Source of the DNA: JBHGBM01 sp041946965
GTDB taxonomy: Bacteria > Acidobacteriota > Terriglobia > Bryobacterales > Bryobacteraceae
Reading direction: 5' to 3'
Length of the DNA: 26,876 nucleotides
Assembly: GCA_041946965.1 (NCBI GenBank)
Contig: JBHGBM010000076.1
Coordinates: 1-26,876, forward strand
Part shown: piece by piece, positions 6,764 to 14,735 of the stretch
Layout: every line of letters starts with the position of its first letter
Numbering within the stretch: position 1 is the first letter of the stretch
Notes under the pieces: model-generated
Seen by the model: the letters and a program-made list of their open reading frames with translations, nothing else
The model's database searches: none
Told to the model about the DNA's origin: nothing
Translations under genes and position numbers: made by a program

Positions 6764-7534
6764 ATGTCCAACCTGCTGGAGGGCAAGCTGGCCCTCGTTC
6801 TCGGCATCGCCAATAAGTGGAGCCTCGCTTACGCCATCGCGCAGGCGTTCGCCCGCGAGGGCGCCACGCTGGCGCTCACGTACCTGGGCGAAAAGCAGCG
6901 TGAGGCCATCGAAGATCTTATGCGGGGCGCGCCCGTGGCGGGGCTCTGGCCCTGCGACGTAACCCGCGAGGAAGACCTCGCCGCACTCACCCGGCGCCTG
7001 CGCGCGCTGGAACGCCCGCTGGATGCGGTGGTGCACAGCCTGGCGTTTGCCAACCGCGAAGACCTGGGGCGGCCGTTTGTCGAGACGGGCAAGGCGGGCT
7101 ACCTCATCGCGCAGGAGGTGAGCGCGTATTCGCTGATCGCCGTGGCGCGCGCGGCGGCGCCGCTGATGACCGGGGGCGGTTCTATCAGTACGCTGACGTA
7201 CGGAGGCTCGACCCGGGTAGTGCCGAATTACAATGTGATGGGTGTGGCGAAGGCGGCCCTGGAAGCGGCCGTACGCTACCTGGCGAGCGACCTGGGGCCG
7301 CGCGGGATCCGCGTAAACGCGATTTCCGCGGGTCCTGTGAAGACCGCCTCGGCGCGGGCCATCAGGGATTTCTCTTCCATTCTGGACGCGGTTGCCGAGC
7401 GCGCCCCGCTGCGGCGCAACACCGACCCGGCGGAAGTGGGAGACGTGGCCGTTTTCCTGGCAAGCGGCCTGGGACGCGGCGTGACCGGCAACGTGCTGTT
7501 CGTGGACGCGGGCATGCAGATTATGGGGTCTTGA
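6764..7534 (+). CDS. fabI: Enoyl-[acyl-carrier-protein] reductase (NADH) FabI
   Basis: 256 residues, a short-chain dehydrogenase of FabI type. GIANKWSLAYAIAQAFA (14-30) is the characteristic FabI cofactor loop. HSLAFANRED (91-100) and the catalytic set Y146, Y156 and K163 (Y-x6-K in NYNVMGVAK) match E. coli FabI numbering. It performs the last reduction of each fatty-acid elongation cycle, trans-2-enoyl-ACP to acyl-ACP, with NADH. It sits between an exported Gfo/Idh-like gene (4-base gap) and a methyltransferase gene (2-base gap), so its expression seems tied to theirs, an unusual setting for fabI. Confidence 0.95.
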   Translation: MSNLLEGKLALVLGIANKWSLAYAIAQAFAREGATLALTYLGEKQREAIEDLMRGAPVAGLWPCDVTREEDLAALTRRLRALERPLDAVVHSLAFANREDLGRPFVETGKAGYLIAQEVSAYSLIAVARAAAPLMTGGGSISTLTYGGSTRVVPNYNVMGVAKAALEAAVRYLASDLGPRGIRVNAISAGPVKTASARAIRDFSSILDAVAERAPLRRNTDPAEVGDVAVFLASGLGRGVTGNVLFVDAGMQIMGS

Positions 7535-7536
7535 CG

Positions 7537-8436
7537 ATGAACATCGAAGTAGTGTTGACCGAATCGGAAATCTGCGACGAATTCGCCGAGTCGCTGGAAG
7601 CTCGCGACCTGCCGGAGAAGTTCTTCTATTGGCCTTCGCCGCTCGCCTGGCGGGCGCTTTCGCGCGACGCGCATTTCGCCGGGCTGAACCGGGCGTGGAA
7701 GGCGGCGGCCGAGCGCGTAGCCGCCAGGGGAAACAAATCGGTCATCAGCTTGGGCGCCGGCGACGGTCTGCGCGACCTGATGCTGATCGAAGCGCTGCGC
7801 GGCGCCGGCGTGGAGGTGAGCTACTTCCCCGTGGACTCCTGCCAGACGCTGCTGGAAGCGGCGTGCGGGGCCGCCGAAGACATTGACATTCCGGTAACCG
7901 GCATCAAGGCCGATATCTCCAGCCCCCCGCACCTCGTGTACGCGTCGGACGCGGCCACCGGACCCAAGATGCTGGTGATGGCCGGCTGCACGCTCGGCGG
8001 GCTGGATGCGCTGGTGGAGATCGAGTATGTGGCCCAGGCCATGGCGCCGGGCGACCTGTTGCTGGTGGACGCGGAACTTGCGGCGCCGGATACGCTCGCG
8101 AGGCGGAATACGCCCGCCCTGCGCGAATTCGCGCTTGCGCCGATGGCGGCGGCGGGCTTCAGCGCCGCCGATGGCGAACTGCGCTTCGAGCAGAAGCGCG
8201 ACGAGCGGCGCGAGGGCGTGTACATGGTAACGCGCCACTTCCACACGCGGCGCGACCTGCGCGGCGGCTACTGCGGAAGGGAGGTGCTCATCCAGAAGGG
8301 CGAGCGCATCGCCCTGAACTTCCAGTACGTGTTCGAGCCCGAGGCGTTCCGCTGGCTGATCGAGGAGTGCGGCGGGCTCAAGCTGCGCGAGCAGGCGGTG
8401 GAAGGGCGCTTCGTCACGGCGGTGTGCGAGAAGTAA
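7537..8436 (+). CDS. EgtD-like SAM-dependent methyltransferase
   Basis: 299 residues. The core resembles the histidine-specific methyltransferase (EgtD/Methyltransf_33) family: an N-terminal helical segment (EKFFYWPSPLAWRALS, 27-42), SAM motif I as ISLGAGDGLRD (70-80), VDSCQTLLEAA (99-109), and LVMAGCTLGGLD (146-157), which corresponds to the family's gGstlGNf-type segment. EgtD trimethylates histidine for ergothioneine, but no egtB partner is here and I cannot see the histidine-binding residues clearly, so the substrate is unknown. The ATG at 7537 follows the fabI stop by two bases, with GGGG about eight bases upstream. A hairpin at 8442-8462 follows. Confidence 0.65.
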   Translation: MNIEVVLTESEICDEFAESLEARDLPEKFFYWPSPLAWRALSRDAHFAGLNRAWKAAAERVAARGNKSVISLGAGDGLRDLMLIEALRGAGVEVSYFPVDSCQTLLEAACGAAEDIDIPVTGIKADISSPPHLVYASDAATGPKMLVMAGCTLGGLDALVEIEYVAQAMAPGDLLLVDAELAAPDTLARRNTPALREFALAPMAAAGFSAADGELRFEQKRDERREGVYMVTRHFHTRRDLRGGYCGREVLIQKGERIALNFQYVFEPEAFRWLIEECGGLKLREQAVEGRFVTAVCEK

Positions 8437-8441
8437 GCCGC

Positions 8442-8462
8442 GGCAGGCGAAAACCGTCTGCC
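8442..8462. terminator. Hairpin between convergent genes
   Basis: GGCAGGCG (8442-8449) and CGTCTGCC (8455-8462) form an eight-base-pair stem with one G-T pair and loop AAAAC. It fills the 35-base gap between the converging stops of the EgtD-like gene (+) and the fucosidase gene (-). There is no T run on either side, so it is not a classical intrinsic terminator, but its position between two operon ends suits a bidirectional stop or 3'-end stabiliser. Confidence 0.45.
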
Positions 8463-8471
8463 CCGCCGGAC

Positions 8472-9842
8472 TTACCTCGTGGCCTTCCAGCCCTGCGCGC
8501 GCTGGCGCTTCATCTTTTCCCTGTTGAGGCGGATGTCCACGTCCTTGACCCAGTGATACGCGCCGGTCGCCGCAGGGTCCGTCTCGATGGGCCCGGCGAG
8601 GTCCAGAGCCACGACGAAGATGCCGCGCGGCGGAGAGGGAACCCTGATGCGCACGGCGCCGCCCATCTGTTCCACGTCCACCTTCCGTGAGCGGTCCGCC
8701 AGCAGGGCGGCTTTGACGATCCGGGTTCTCAGGCCGTTGAATGAGATGCCCTGGGCATCGGACCGCAGCACGTGGAGGTAGAGACGGTTGGCCTTCTGCG
8801 TCATCGAGCCCCATGCGAAATCAAAATCGAACGGGCTCGCCGAAGTGCCGTAGATGGCTTCGCCGTTGACGGACATCCAGCGCCCGATGGCCTTGAGCCG
8901 TTCGATCTCCTCGGGGCACAGCGTGCCGTCCGGCTTCGGGCCGACGTTCAACAGCATGTTCGCGCCGCGGCATGCCGTGAGGCTGAGGCGTTCCAGGATA
9001 TCGCGCTCGCTTTTCCAGTTGCTCTCGTCGCGGTCGTAGCCCCAGTTGTCGCGCAGCGTCATGGGCGTTTCCACGTCGCCGGCGACGCGCCGCGGCGGGA
9101 TACGCCGGTCGCCTTCCTGCTTGTAGTCGCTGGCGCCCTCGCGTCCGTTCAGACGCCCGCTGATCAACGCGTTCGGCTGCAACTCGCGCACCAGCCGCCC
9201 GTATTCCGTGTTCACGTCGGCGAACTGATCGCCTGTGTCGAACCAGATGATGCCGAGATCGCCGTAACCCGTGAGCAGCTCGCGCAACTGTCCCTTCACA
9301 AACTTCACGTAATCGGGCGAGGGCGGGTCGGGATCACGGTTCACCGTCTTGCGGTGGTACCAGTCCTTGCTGTGCGAGTAGTACAGGCCGAACTTGAGGC
9401 CCTGGCGCCTACATTCCGCGGCGAGCTCCGCTATGGGATCGCGGCGAAAGGGCGTGGCGTCCACGATGTTATACGGAGTGAGTTGGGTACGGAACATGCT
9501 GAAGCCGTCGTGGTGTTTGGAGGTGATCACCATGTAGCGCATGCCCGCTTCGCGCGCGAGCGAGACCCACTCCTTCGCGCTGAACTTCACGGGGTTGAAC
9601 CGGCCGGCAAGTGCGGCGTACCGCTCTTTGGGGATTCGGGCTTGGAGCATGATCCATTCCGCGCTGGCGCCGCCCATCTCCTTGCCATAATCGAAGCCCT
9701 CCCACTCGCCGCCGAGCGTAGAGTAGAGCCCCCAGTGAATGAACATGCCGAAACGGGCGTCGCGCCACCACTTCATGCGATCGTCGCCGGCCGCGTGGAG
9801 CGCCGGGGCGAGCAATAATGCTGCAAGCAGTCGCAGGTTCAT
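8472..9842 (-). CDS. Alpha-L-fucosidase, GH29, exported
   Basis: 456 residues. MNLRLLAALLLAPALHA is a signal peptide, so the enzyme acts in the periplasm or outside. The GH29 barrel shows RFGMFIHWGLYS (30-41), SKHHDGFSMF (108-117), LKFGLYYSHSKDW (149-161) and IIWFDTGDQ (198-206), in which D202 is the expected nucleophile. GANMLLNVGPKPDGT is the usual GH29 end of the catalytic domain, and a C-terminal beta domain follows. The enzyme releases alpha-linked L-fucose from glycans. The ATG at 9842 has GAGG four bases upstream. It is the last gene of a four-gene minus-strand operon, six bases after the URO-D-like gene. Confidence 0.94.
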   Translation of the reverse strand: MNLRLLAALLLAPALHAAGDDRMKWWRDARFGMFIHWGLYSTLGGEWEGFDYGKEMGGASAEWIMLQARIPKERYAALAGRFNPVKFSAKEWVSLAREAGMRYMVITSKHHDGFSMFRTQLTPYNIVDATPFRRDPIAELAAECRRQGLKFGLYYSHSKDWYHRKTVNRDPDPPSPDYVKFVKGQLRELLTGYGDLGIIWFDTGDQFADVNTEYGRLVRELQPNALISGRLNGREGASDYKQEGDRRIPPRRVAGDVETPMTLRDNWGYDRDESNWKSERDILERLSLTACRGANMLLNVGPKPDGTLCPEEIERLKAIGRWMSVNGEAIYGTSASPFDFDFAWGSMTQKANRLYLHVLRSDAQGISFNGLRTRIVKAALLADRSRKVDVEQMGGAVRIRVPSPPRGIFVVALDLAGPIETDPAATGAYHWVKDVDIRLNREKMKRQRAQGWKATR

Positions 9843-9848
9843 CGAACC

Positions 9849-11036
9849 TCAATATCCCCCGATGTCATCGGCGAGCGGCGCGAGCAGTTCCAGTTTCCAG
9901 GGCTCCACGCGCGGCGCCACCGAACACGCGGTGCTGAGGATATAACCCGCTCCGGGTTTCCCGATCCGCAGCGCGCGCGAGGCCTCTTCGATCACCTGCT
10001 CCCGCGTGCCGTATTGCAGCAACGCCACCGAGTTCATGTTGCCTTTCAGAAACAGGCAGCCGCCGTACTCGCGTTTGACGGCGGCGAGGTCGCAGTTGCC
10101 GAGGGGAGGCGGGTCGAGCGTGTCGATGCCGTTCGTGCCGCTCTCGGCGAGCAGCCCGATGCGGTCCGCGATGCGCCCGCAGGTGTGGGTGTAGACGATC
10201 GCGCCCGCCCTCTGCAACGCCTGGTTCACGCGGCGCTCGTAGGGCACCACGAATTCGCGGTACATCTTGCGCGAGAGGAATGGCGCGCCCACGAAGGCGG
10301 AGGACTGATCGAGCGCCTCCGCGCCGCGCTCCAGCAGCGCCAGGCCCCAGGCGATGGTGTTCTCCGCCAGGCGTTCCAGGATCGCATGTACCTTGCCCGG
10401 ATCGCTGAGAAACGCGGTGAGCGCGGCCTCGTAGCCGAACAGCTCGAAAAAATGCGTGAGCGGCGAGTAGATCGAACCGTGGATGGAGAGGTCCGCGCCC
10501 GCGCGCGCATGCACCAGGTCGAAGGCGCGCAGCAGGAAATCGGGAACGGCGCCGCGCCGCAACAGGCCGGGGTCGGGCTTCGCGGTCTCCTGCACGTGGT
10601 AGAGCGCGTTCCAGGTGTAGCCCAGGTAATCGTCCACGCGATCGAAGCCGCGCTCGGGATCGAAGGCGGCGAAATCCGCGCGGGTGGGCTTTCCGGCATC
10701 GGCGGGATAGTGGTGGGGCATGTCGTCCCACGGCAGGAAGGTGCGATCGCCGTTGCGCCAGATGAGCCATTCGCCGTCCTCTTCGGCCCGGATGGAGACG
10801 ACGCGGTCCAGGTAATTGGCCGGCCGGCCGGGAAGCACCACCAGGATACCGTCGAAGCCGTACCGCCGCGCCATGCGGACGGAAGCGTCGGCGAAGGCCT
10901 CGGTTTCGTACCAGATCTCGTGCGGCTTGTAGCCGGCGTTCAGGTTGTAGTGGCCGATGGAAAGCTGGCACATCACGGGCACGCGGTCAGGCTCGCAGTG
11001 GCGCATGGTCAGCGCGATGCGCTCGCGTCCGGTCAT
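9849..11036 (-). CDS. URO-D/MtaA-like methyltransferase-family protein
   Basis: 395 residues of the uroporphyrinogen decarboxylase superfamily, which also holds corrinoid methyltransferases such as MtaA and CmuA. MTGRERIALTMRHCEPDRVP is the usual family start. THTCG (283-287) supplies His284 and Cys286, and STACS places Cys371 near the end (NMNSVALLQYGT and GYILSTACSV surround it). A His-x-Cys plus distal Cys set binds the zinc that activates thiols in MtaA-type enzymes, whereas true HemE lacks it; a haem role is therefore unlikely. The substrate is unknown. ATGA overlaps the acyltransferase stop (11033-11036), and the fucosidase follows by six bases, linking it to glycan use. Confidence 0.85.
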   Translation of the reverse strand: MTGRERIALTMRHCEPDRVPVMCQLSIGHYNLNAGYKPHEIWYETEAFADASVRMARRYGFDGILVVLPGRPANYLDRVVSIRAEEDGEWLIWRNGDRTFLPWDDMPHHYPADAGKPTRADFAAFDPERGFDRVDDYLGYTWNALYHVQETAKPDPGLLRRGAVPDFLLRAFDLVHARAGADLSIHGSIYSPLTHFFELFGYEAALTAFLSDPGKVHAILERLAENTIAWGLALLERGAEALDQSSAFVGAPFLSRKMYREFVVPYERRVNQALQRAGAIVYTHTCGRIADRIGLLAESGTNGIDTLDPPPLGNCDLAAVKREYGGCLFLKGNMNSVALLQYGTREQVIEEASRALRIGKPGAGYILSTACSVAPRVEPWKLELLAPLADDIGGY

Positions 11037-12079
11037 GCGGCACGCCCCAGGCGCTCGCGCAGGGCGCGGTTCGCGGGTTGCTCCACAAGCAGGAACACGG
11101 CGCCCGAGATCGCCGTTACCAGCGCAATGTAAACGAGCGCGGCTTCATACGCCGGCATGGGCGGCAACAGCCGCTTGTACCACCACAATATGGGCACATG
11201 GAGAATATACATCGCGTAGCTCGCTTTTCCCAGGAAAACCGCGGAGCGGGTGGAAAGCGCCCGCACCCCGAGGCCGCCGCCCAACGCGAGTCCCGCGAGC
11301 AGGAGTGCGTTGAGCGGACGCATCACCGCGTTCAGCGGCGCCGGAACCATCTGCGGCCAGGCGAGCAGCGCGGCCAGCGCCGCCGCCGCGGGCGCGTACA
11401 ACCAGTGGCCGCGCCCGCCCAGCCGGGGCGCCAGCAGCGCATACGCGCGCGCGGCGGCGATGCCGGCCACGAAGTCCGCCAGGTGCACCAACGGCTTCCA
11501 AGCGTGGGGCACGCCCAAGCGGAGCAGCGCCGTGGGAAGCAGGCAGGCGCTCACGAGCGCGGCGGCCACGGCGCCCCACCTCGCGCGCGCCAGCGGCGCG
11601 GCAGCCAGGGGGAAGCACAAGTAGAAGAACACCTCGCAGGAGAGCGACCACGCCGGCGTGTTCCAGTGAACCGGCAGCGTGCCCGTCCAGCCTTGCAGGA
11701 GCAGGCCGTAGTCGGCCACCAGCCACGCCTTGCCGGCCACGCGGGCGGCGATCATGAACGGCAGCACGATCATCATGCTGAGCGCGTAAACCGGATAGAT
11801 GCGCGCGAACCGCGCCACGGCGTAGCGCCACAGCCCGCCGCAGGTCCATCCCGCGCCCCCGTAGCTCAGCGCCAGCACGAACCCGGAGAGCACGAAGAAC
11901 GTGGCCACGGCCAGGTACCCGTGGCGCACGATGCTGGCGGCGCCGGCGGGAAGGCCGCGTACGGCGGCGTCGAGCATCATGCCGGGCCCGTTGAGGTGAT
12001 GCAGCACAACCCACAGCGCGAGCACGAAGCGCAATCCCGTCAACGCGGGCAGGTGCGCGCGCGGCGCCCCGCTCACCAC
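11033..12079 (-). CDS. Membrane O-acyltransferase (acyltransferase family 3)
   Basis: About 348 residues with roughly ten membrane helices. LPALTGLRFVLALWVVLHHL is the typical start of OafA/YrhL-type acyltransferases, with the conserved catalytic His in VVLHHL. GYLAVATFFVLSGFVLALSY, RFARIYPVYAL and WSLSCEVFFYL match later family motifs, and the C-terminus has KASYAMYILHVPI. These enzymes acetylate or otherwise acylate sugars of cell-surface polysaccharides or glycolipids. The start is uncertain: the GTG at 12079 was chosen because GAAGG lies upstream and it leaves a normal short cytoplasmic lead. A GTG at 12151, overlapping the previous gene, is the alternative. The stop overlaps the next ATG. 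Confidence 0.88.
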   Translation of the reverse strand: MVSGAPRAHLPALTGLRFVLALWVVLHHLNGPGMMLDAAVRGLPAGAASIVRHGYLAVATFFVLSGFVLALSYGGAGWTCGGLWRYAVARFARIYPVYALSMMIVLPFMIAARVAGKAWLVADYGLLLQGWTGTLPVHWNTPAWSLSCEVFFYLCFPLAAAPLARARWGAVAAALVSACLLPTALLRLGVPHAWKPLVHLADFVAGIAAARAYALLAPRLGGRGHWLYAPAAAALAALLAWPQMVPAPLNAVMRPLNALLLAGLALGGGLGVRALSTRSAVFLGKASYAMYILHVPILWWYKRLLPPMPAYEAALVYIALVTAISGAVFLLVEQPANRALRERLGRAA

Positions 12080-12132
12080 CGGCAGGCCGCCTTCGAACCG
12101 ATGCTTCGCCTCCGCATGTCTCTTTTTTTCTT

Positions 12133-13281
12133 CTAACGCAATTTCAGCCACGCCATGCCGCCGCGCGTGCCGCCCGCGGGCGCGTCGCCGTTGGGGTTCC
12201 AGGCGTCTTCCGTGATCACCATGCGGCGCTGGAAGGTGCGGCCGCCGTCGGAGGAAACCGCCAGGATGAGATCCACCAGTTCGCTCTCGCGTCCGGCTTT
12301 GGGGCCGTACTCGTAAAAGGCGCAGCAGACCTCGCCGAGCGGAGTGATCATCAGGCGGGGCAGAAACTCCTGCTGGTCGGGAGCGGAGGCCAGCGGACCG
12401 GAGAGCAGCGCGCGGCCCTCCTCGGGAGCCTGCCAGCCGTCCTCCGCGGTAGGGCGGGTGCGGTAATAGATGCGGGAGATGCCGTCGCGAAAATCGGCCC
12501 AGGCGAAAATCACCCCGCCGAGGGGCGTGGTCACGCCGGCCGGAACGGTGAGGACGCGGAAGTTGGCGCCCGGAAAATGCGGCCATCCCTCGCTTTCGGG
12601 CAGCGACCCGCGCAGGCTGGTGATGCCCGTGGCGACCGGCTCGGGTTCGCCGAAGCGCCGCCCGCCATCCTCGGAACGCGCCATCTCGATCCGCGTGCCC
12701 GCCTGGCCCTCGAGCCACGCCACCATGACCGCGCCATCGGGCGCCACCAGGATCTCTGGACAGAAACAATTCGCGGCGAGCTCCGCGCGCTCCCAGCCGG
12801 ACTCGCCCCCGGAAGCGAACCGAAGCTGTCCCCCGGCGCACCACGCCACGTAGACGCGGCCATAATTCGGGCTGGCGGAATTCGCATCCCACGCCGCCGA
12901 GGGCTGGTGCACGCGCTCCCCGGCTTCGAGCACGGAAGGAGCGCTCCAGGTCAGGCCGCCATCGGGCGAGGCATAGACCAGCACGCTGTGCGCGGCCCAC
13001 TCCGTGCCGGACCGCAGGGCCAGCGCGGCTACGTAAGGGCGGCCGCAGTCATCCCACGCCACGGCGGGATCCACCAGGCCGGCGGCGCCATCCGGCAGGC
13101 GGAATGGCGCGGCCTTCCGCCACTGGCGGCCTCCATCGAAGCTGGTGTAGGCAATCAGCCCGGTGCGGCCCCATGCCCTCGAAACACTCTGGTAGATCTC
13201 CACCAGGTGGTCGGGGTTGGCCGGATCGATTCCGAGGGCCGAATGGTTGCGAACGTCTGCGGGGCGTCGGGTGCGCGACAT
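12133..13281 (-). CDS. BNR/Asp-box beta-propeller protein (sialidase-like fold)
   Basis: 382 residues. Four Asp boxes of the form S-x-D-x-G-x-x-W/F are visible: SFDGGRQW (47-54), SPDGGLTW (105-112), SEDGGRRF (203-210) and SSDGGRTF (343-350). These mark a six-bladed propeller as in sialidases and related glycan-binding or lyase proteins. I do not see a clear arginine triad, so sialidase activity is unproven. No signal peptide is evident with the ATG at 13281, chosen for GAGAA upstream. The longer in-frame ORF to 13449 would run into the divergent kinase gene and has no export signal either. It is the first gene of the minus-strand operon with acyltransferase, URO-D-like and fucosidase genes. 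Confidence 0.83.
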   Translation of the reverse strand: MSRTRRPADVRNHSALGIDPANPDHLVEIYQSVSRAWGRTGLIAYTSFDGGRQWRKAAPFRLPDGAAGLVDPAVAWDDCGRPYVAALALRSGTEWAAHSVLVYASPDGGLTWSAPSVLEAGERVHQPSAAWDANSASPNYGRVYVAWCAGGQLRFASGGESGWERAELAANCFCPEILVAPDGAVMVAWLEGQAGTRIEMARSEDGGRRFGEPEPVATGITSLRGSLPESEGWPHFPGANFRVLTVPAGVTTPLGGVIFAWADFRDGISRIYYRTRPTAEDGWQAPEEGRALLSGPLASAPDQQEFLPRLMITPLGEVCCAFYEYGPKAGRESELVDLILAVSSDGGRTFQRRMVITEDAWNPNGDAPAGGTRGGMAWLKLR

Positions 13282-13315
13282 CGTCTTCTCACTGAAGGGG
13301 CGGTGAATATTGGCG
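13282..13315. promoter_or_regulatory. Divergent start-to-start spacer
   Basis: Only 34 bases separate the starts of the BNR-protein operon (-) and the two-component operon (+). The spacer contains the self-complementary AATATT (13306-13311), which could act as part of a -10 on either strand. No clear -35 is seen. Parts of one or both promoters must lie inside the neighbouring coding starts if these starts are right. Confidence 0.3.
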
Positions 13316-14734
13316 ATGCAATTGACATACCATGATACTGTGCGGGAAAGCGGAATTAGCGGCTCCGAAACAGGAGCCCGCGGGCCCAGCCGGCGCCTGG
13401 CGCTTTGCGGGGGTTTTGGCGTCATTCTGGTGCTGCTGGTGCTGTCCACCGTGGAGGCCTATCGCATCCAGGAGGCGGCCGGAGAATATCACGCCGAGAT
13501 CTATCGGAATTACATTGACCGCGACGAGGCGCTCTCGCGCCTGCGCCGCAATGTCCTGCTGAGTTCCAATCACGTCCGCGACTTCTTCTTGAGCACTCGC
13601 GAGGATCGCGTCGCCGTACTGACCGCGGAGTTGCGCAGTCTCAAGCAGCAGAACAGCGAGGCTCTGGCCCAGCTCGAGCGTCTGGAGAAGCCCGCGCGAG
13701 TGCACGTAAGTCCCAGGCGCCTGGTGGAAGAGTACTGGCGCGTGGTCGAACCGGTTCCCGAGAAGAGCGCCCTGACCGCCTCGGCGGCCTACGACTTTGT
13801 GCAGCGCGAAATTGTCCCGCGCCGCACCGCGGCCTATTCCTCCCTCCGGCAGCTCACCCAGGTGTATCAGGCCGAACTGCAAAACGACGAAGTCGAGTAC
13901 GCCCGCGACCGCCAGACCACGGTGCGGCGCCTCGCCATGGTGCTTGGCTTTTGCGTGGTGCTCGGCCTGTTCGTCACCTGGCTCACGCTGCGGTACACCG
14001 ATAACCTCGAGCGCGAAACTCAGCGGCAGTACAGCGAAGTGGCGCGCGCCAAGGGCGACCTGCGCGAACTCTCCGCCAAGCTGCTGGAGATTCAGGAAGA
14101 GGAGCGCCGCCGCCTTTCGCGCGGCCTGCACGACGAACTCGGCCAGACGCTCACGGCGCTGCGCATCGAGGTCTCCCACGCGCTCTCCAGGGCGGCGACC
14201 GCGGAGGTCCGCGAGCGCCTGGAGCGGGCCCGCGCGCTTGCGGAGCGCTGTGTTCAGACGGTCCGCGACATCTCGCTGGTGTTGCGTCCGGCGTTGCTGG
14301 ACGACCTCGGCCTCGCGCCCGCGCTGCAATGGCAGGTGGAGGATTTCGGGCGCCGCAGCGGCATCACCGGGGAGTTCATCGAGGAAGGCGTGCAGGAACG
14401 GCTGCCGGACGTGGTGAAAACCTGCGTGTACCGCGTGGTCCAGGAAGCGTTGAACAACTGCGAAAAACACTCCGGGGCGAGCAAGGCCTTCGTCAGCGTG
14501 CGCCAGGCGGCTGGACGCCTTTCGGTGGAAGTGCGCGACGACGGCCGCGGGTTCGAGGTGGACCGGAACAACATGCCGGCGCGCGGCGAAGGACTCGGCC
14601 TGCTCGGCATGCGCGAGCGCGCCGCCCGCCTGGGAGGCTCGCTCGCCATCGAATCCGCGCCGGGACGCGGCGTGCGCGTGCTGCTCGAAGTTCCCGTGGC
14701 GGAAACCGTGGCGAGCAAAGGAGCGGGAGCCTGA
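13316..14734 (+). CDS. NarL-type membrane sensor histidine kinase
   Basis: 472 residues. TM1 (about 28-47) and TM2 (about 206-226) enclose a 160-residue, mainly helical extracytoplasmic sensor region, probably a four-helix bundle. EEERRRLSRGLHDELGQTLT (261-280) is the HisKA_3 dimerisation helix with phospho-acceptor His272. The ATPase domain has QEALNNCEKHS (376-386, N box), DDGRGFEV (408-415) and GLGLLGMRERAA (426-437). The ligand is unknown. It pairs with the response regulator one base downstream. The ATG at 13316 was chosen although it lacks a good ribosome-binding site; a GTG at 13340 is possible and would not alter any domain. Confidence 0.93.
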   Translation: MQLTYHDTVRESGISGSETGARGPSRRLALCGGFGVILVLLVLSTVEAYRIQEAAGEYHAEIYRNYIDRDEALSRLRRNVLLSSNHVRDFFLSTREDRVAVLTAELRSLKQQNSEALAQLERLEKPARVHVSPRRLVEEYWRVVEPVPEKSALTASAAYDFVQREIVPRRTAAYSSLRQLTQVYQAELQNDEVEYARDRQTTVRRLAMVLGFCVVLGLFVTWLTLRYTDNLERETQRQYSEVARAKGDLRELSAKLLEIQEEERRRLSRGLHDELGQTLTALRIEVSHALSRAATAEVRERLERARALAERCVQTVRDISLVLRPALLDDLGLAPALQWQVEDFGRRSGITGEFIEEGVQERLPDVVKTCVYRVVQEALNNCEKHSGASKAFVSVRQAAGRLSVEVRDDGRGFEVDRNNMPARGEGLGLLGMRERAARLGGSLAIESAPGRGVRVLLEVPVAETVASKGAGA

Positions 14735-14735
14735 C

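Noticed and set aside
9849..11036. Uroporphyrinogen decarboxylase HemE
   Set aside because: The His-x-Cys and distal Cys set is the zinc site of MtaA-type proteins, and no haem gene is near.
12152..13000. In-frame N-terminal extension of the acyltransferase across the BNR gene
   Set aside because: The extension is Arg/Gly/Ala-rich shadow sequence of the BNR protein, whose Asp boxes are clear in the other frame.
13322..13327. Perfect TTGACA as a -35 box
   Set aside because: It lies inside the kinase coding start and no -10-like hexamer is found 16-18 bases downstream.
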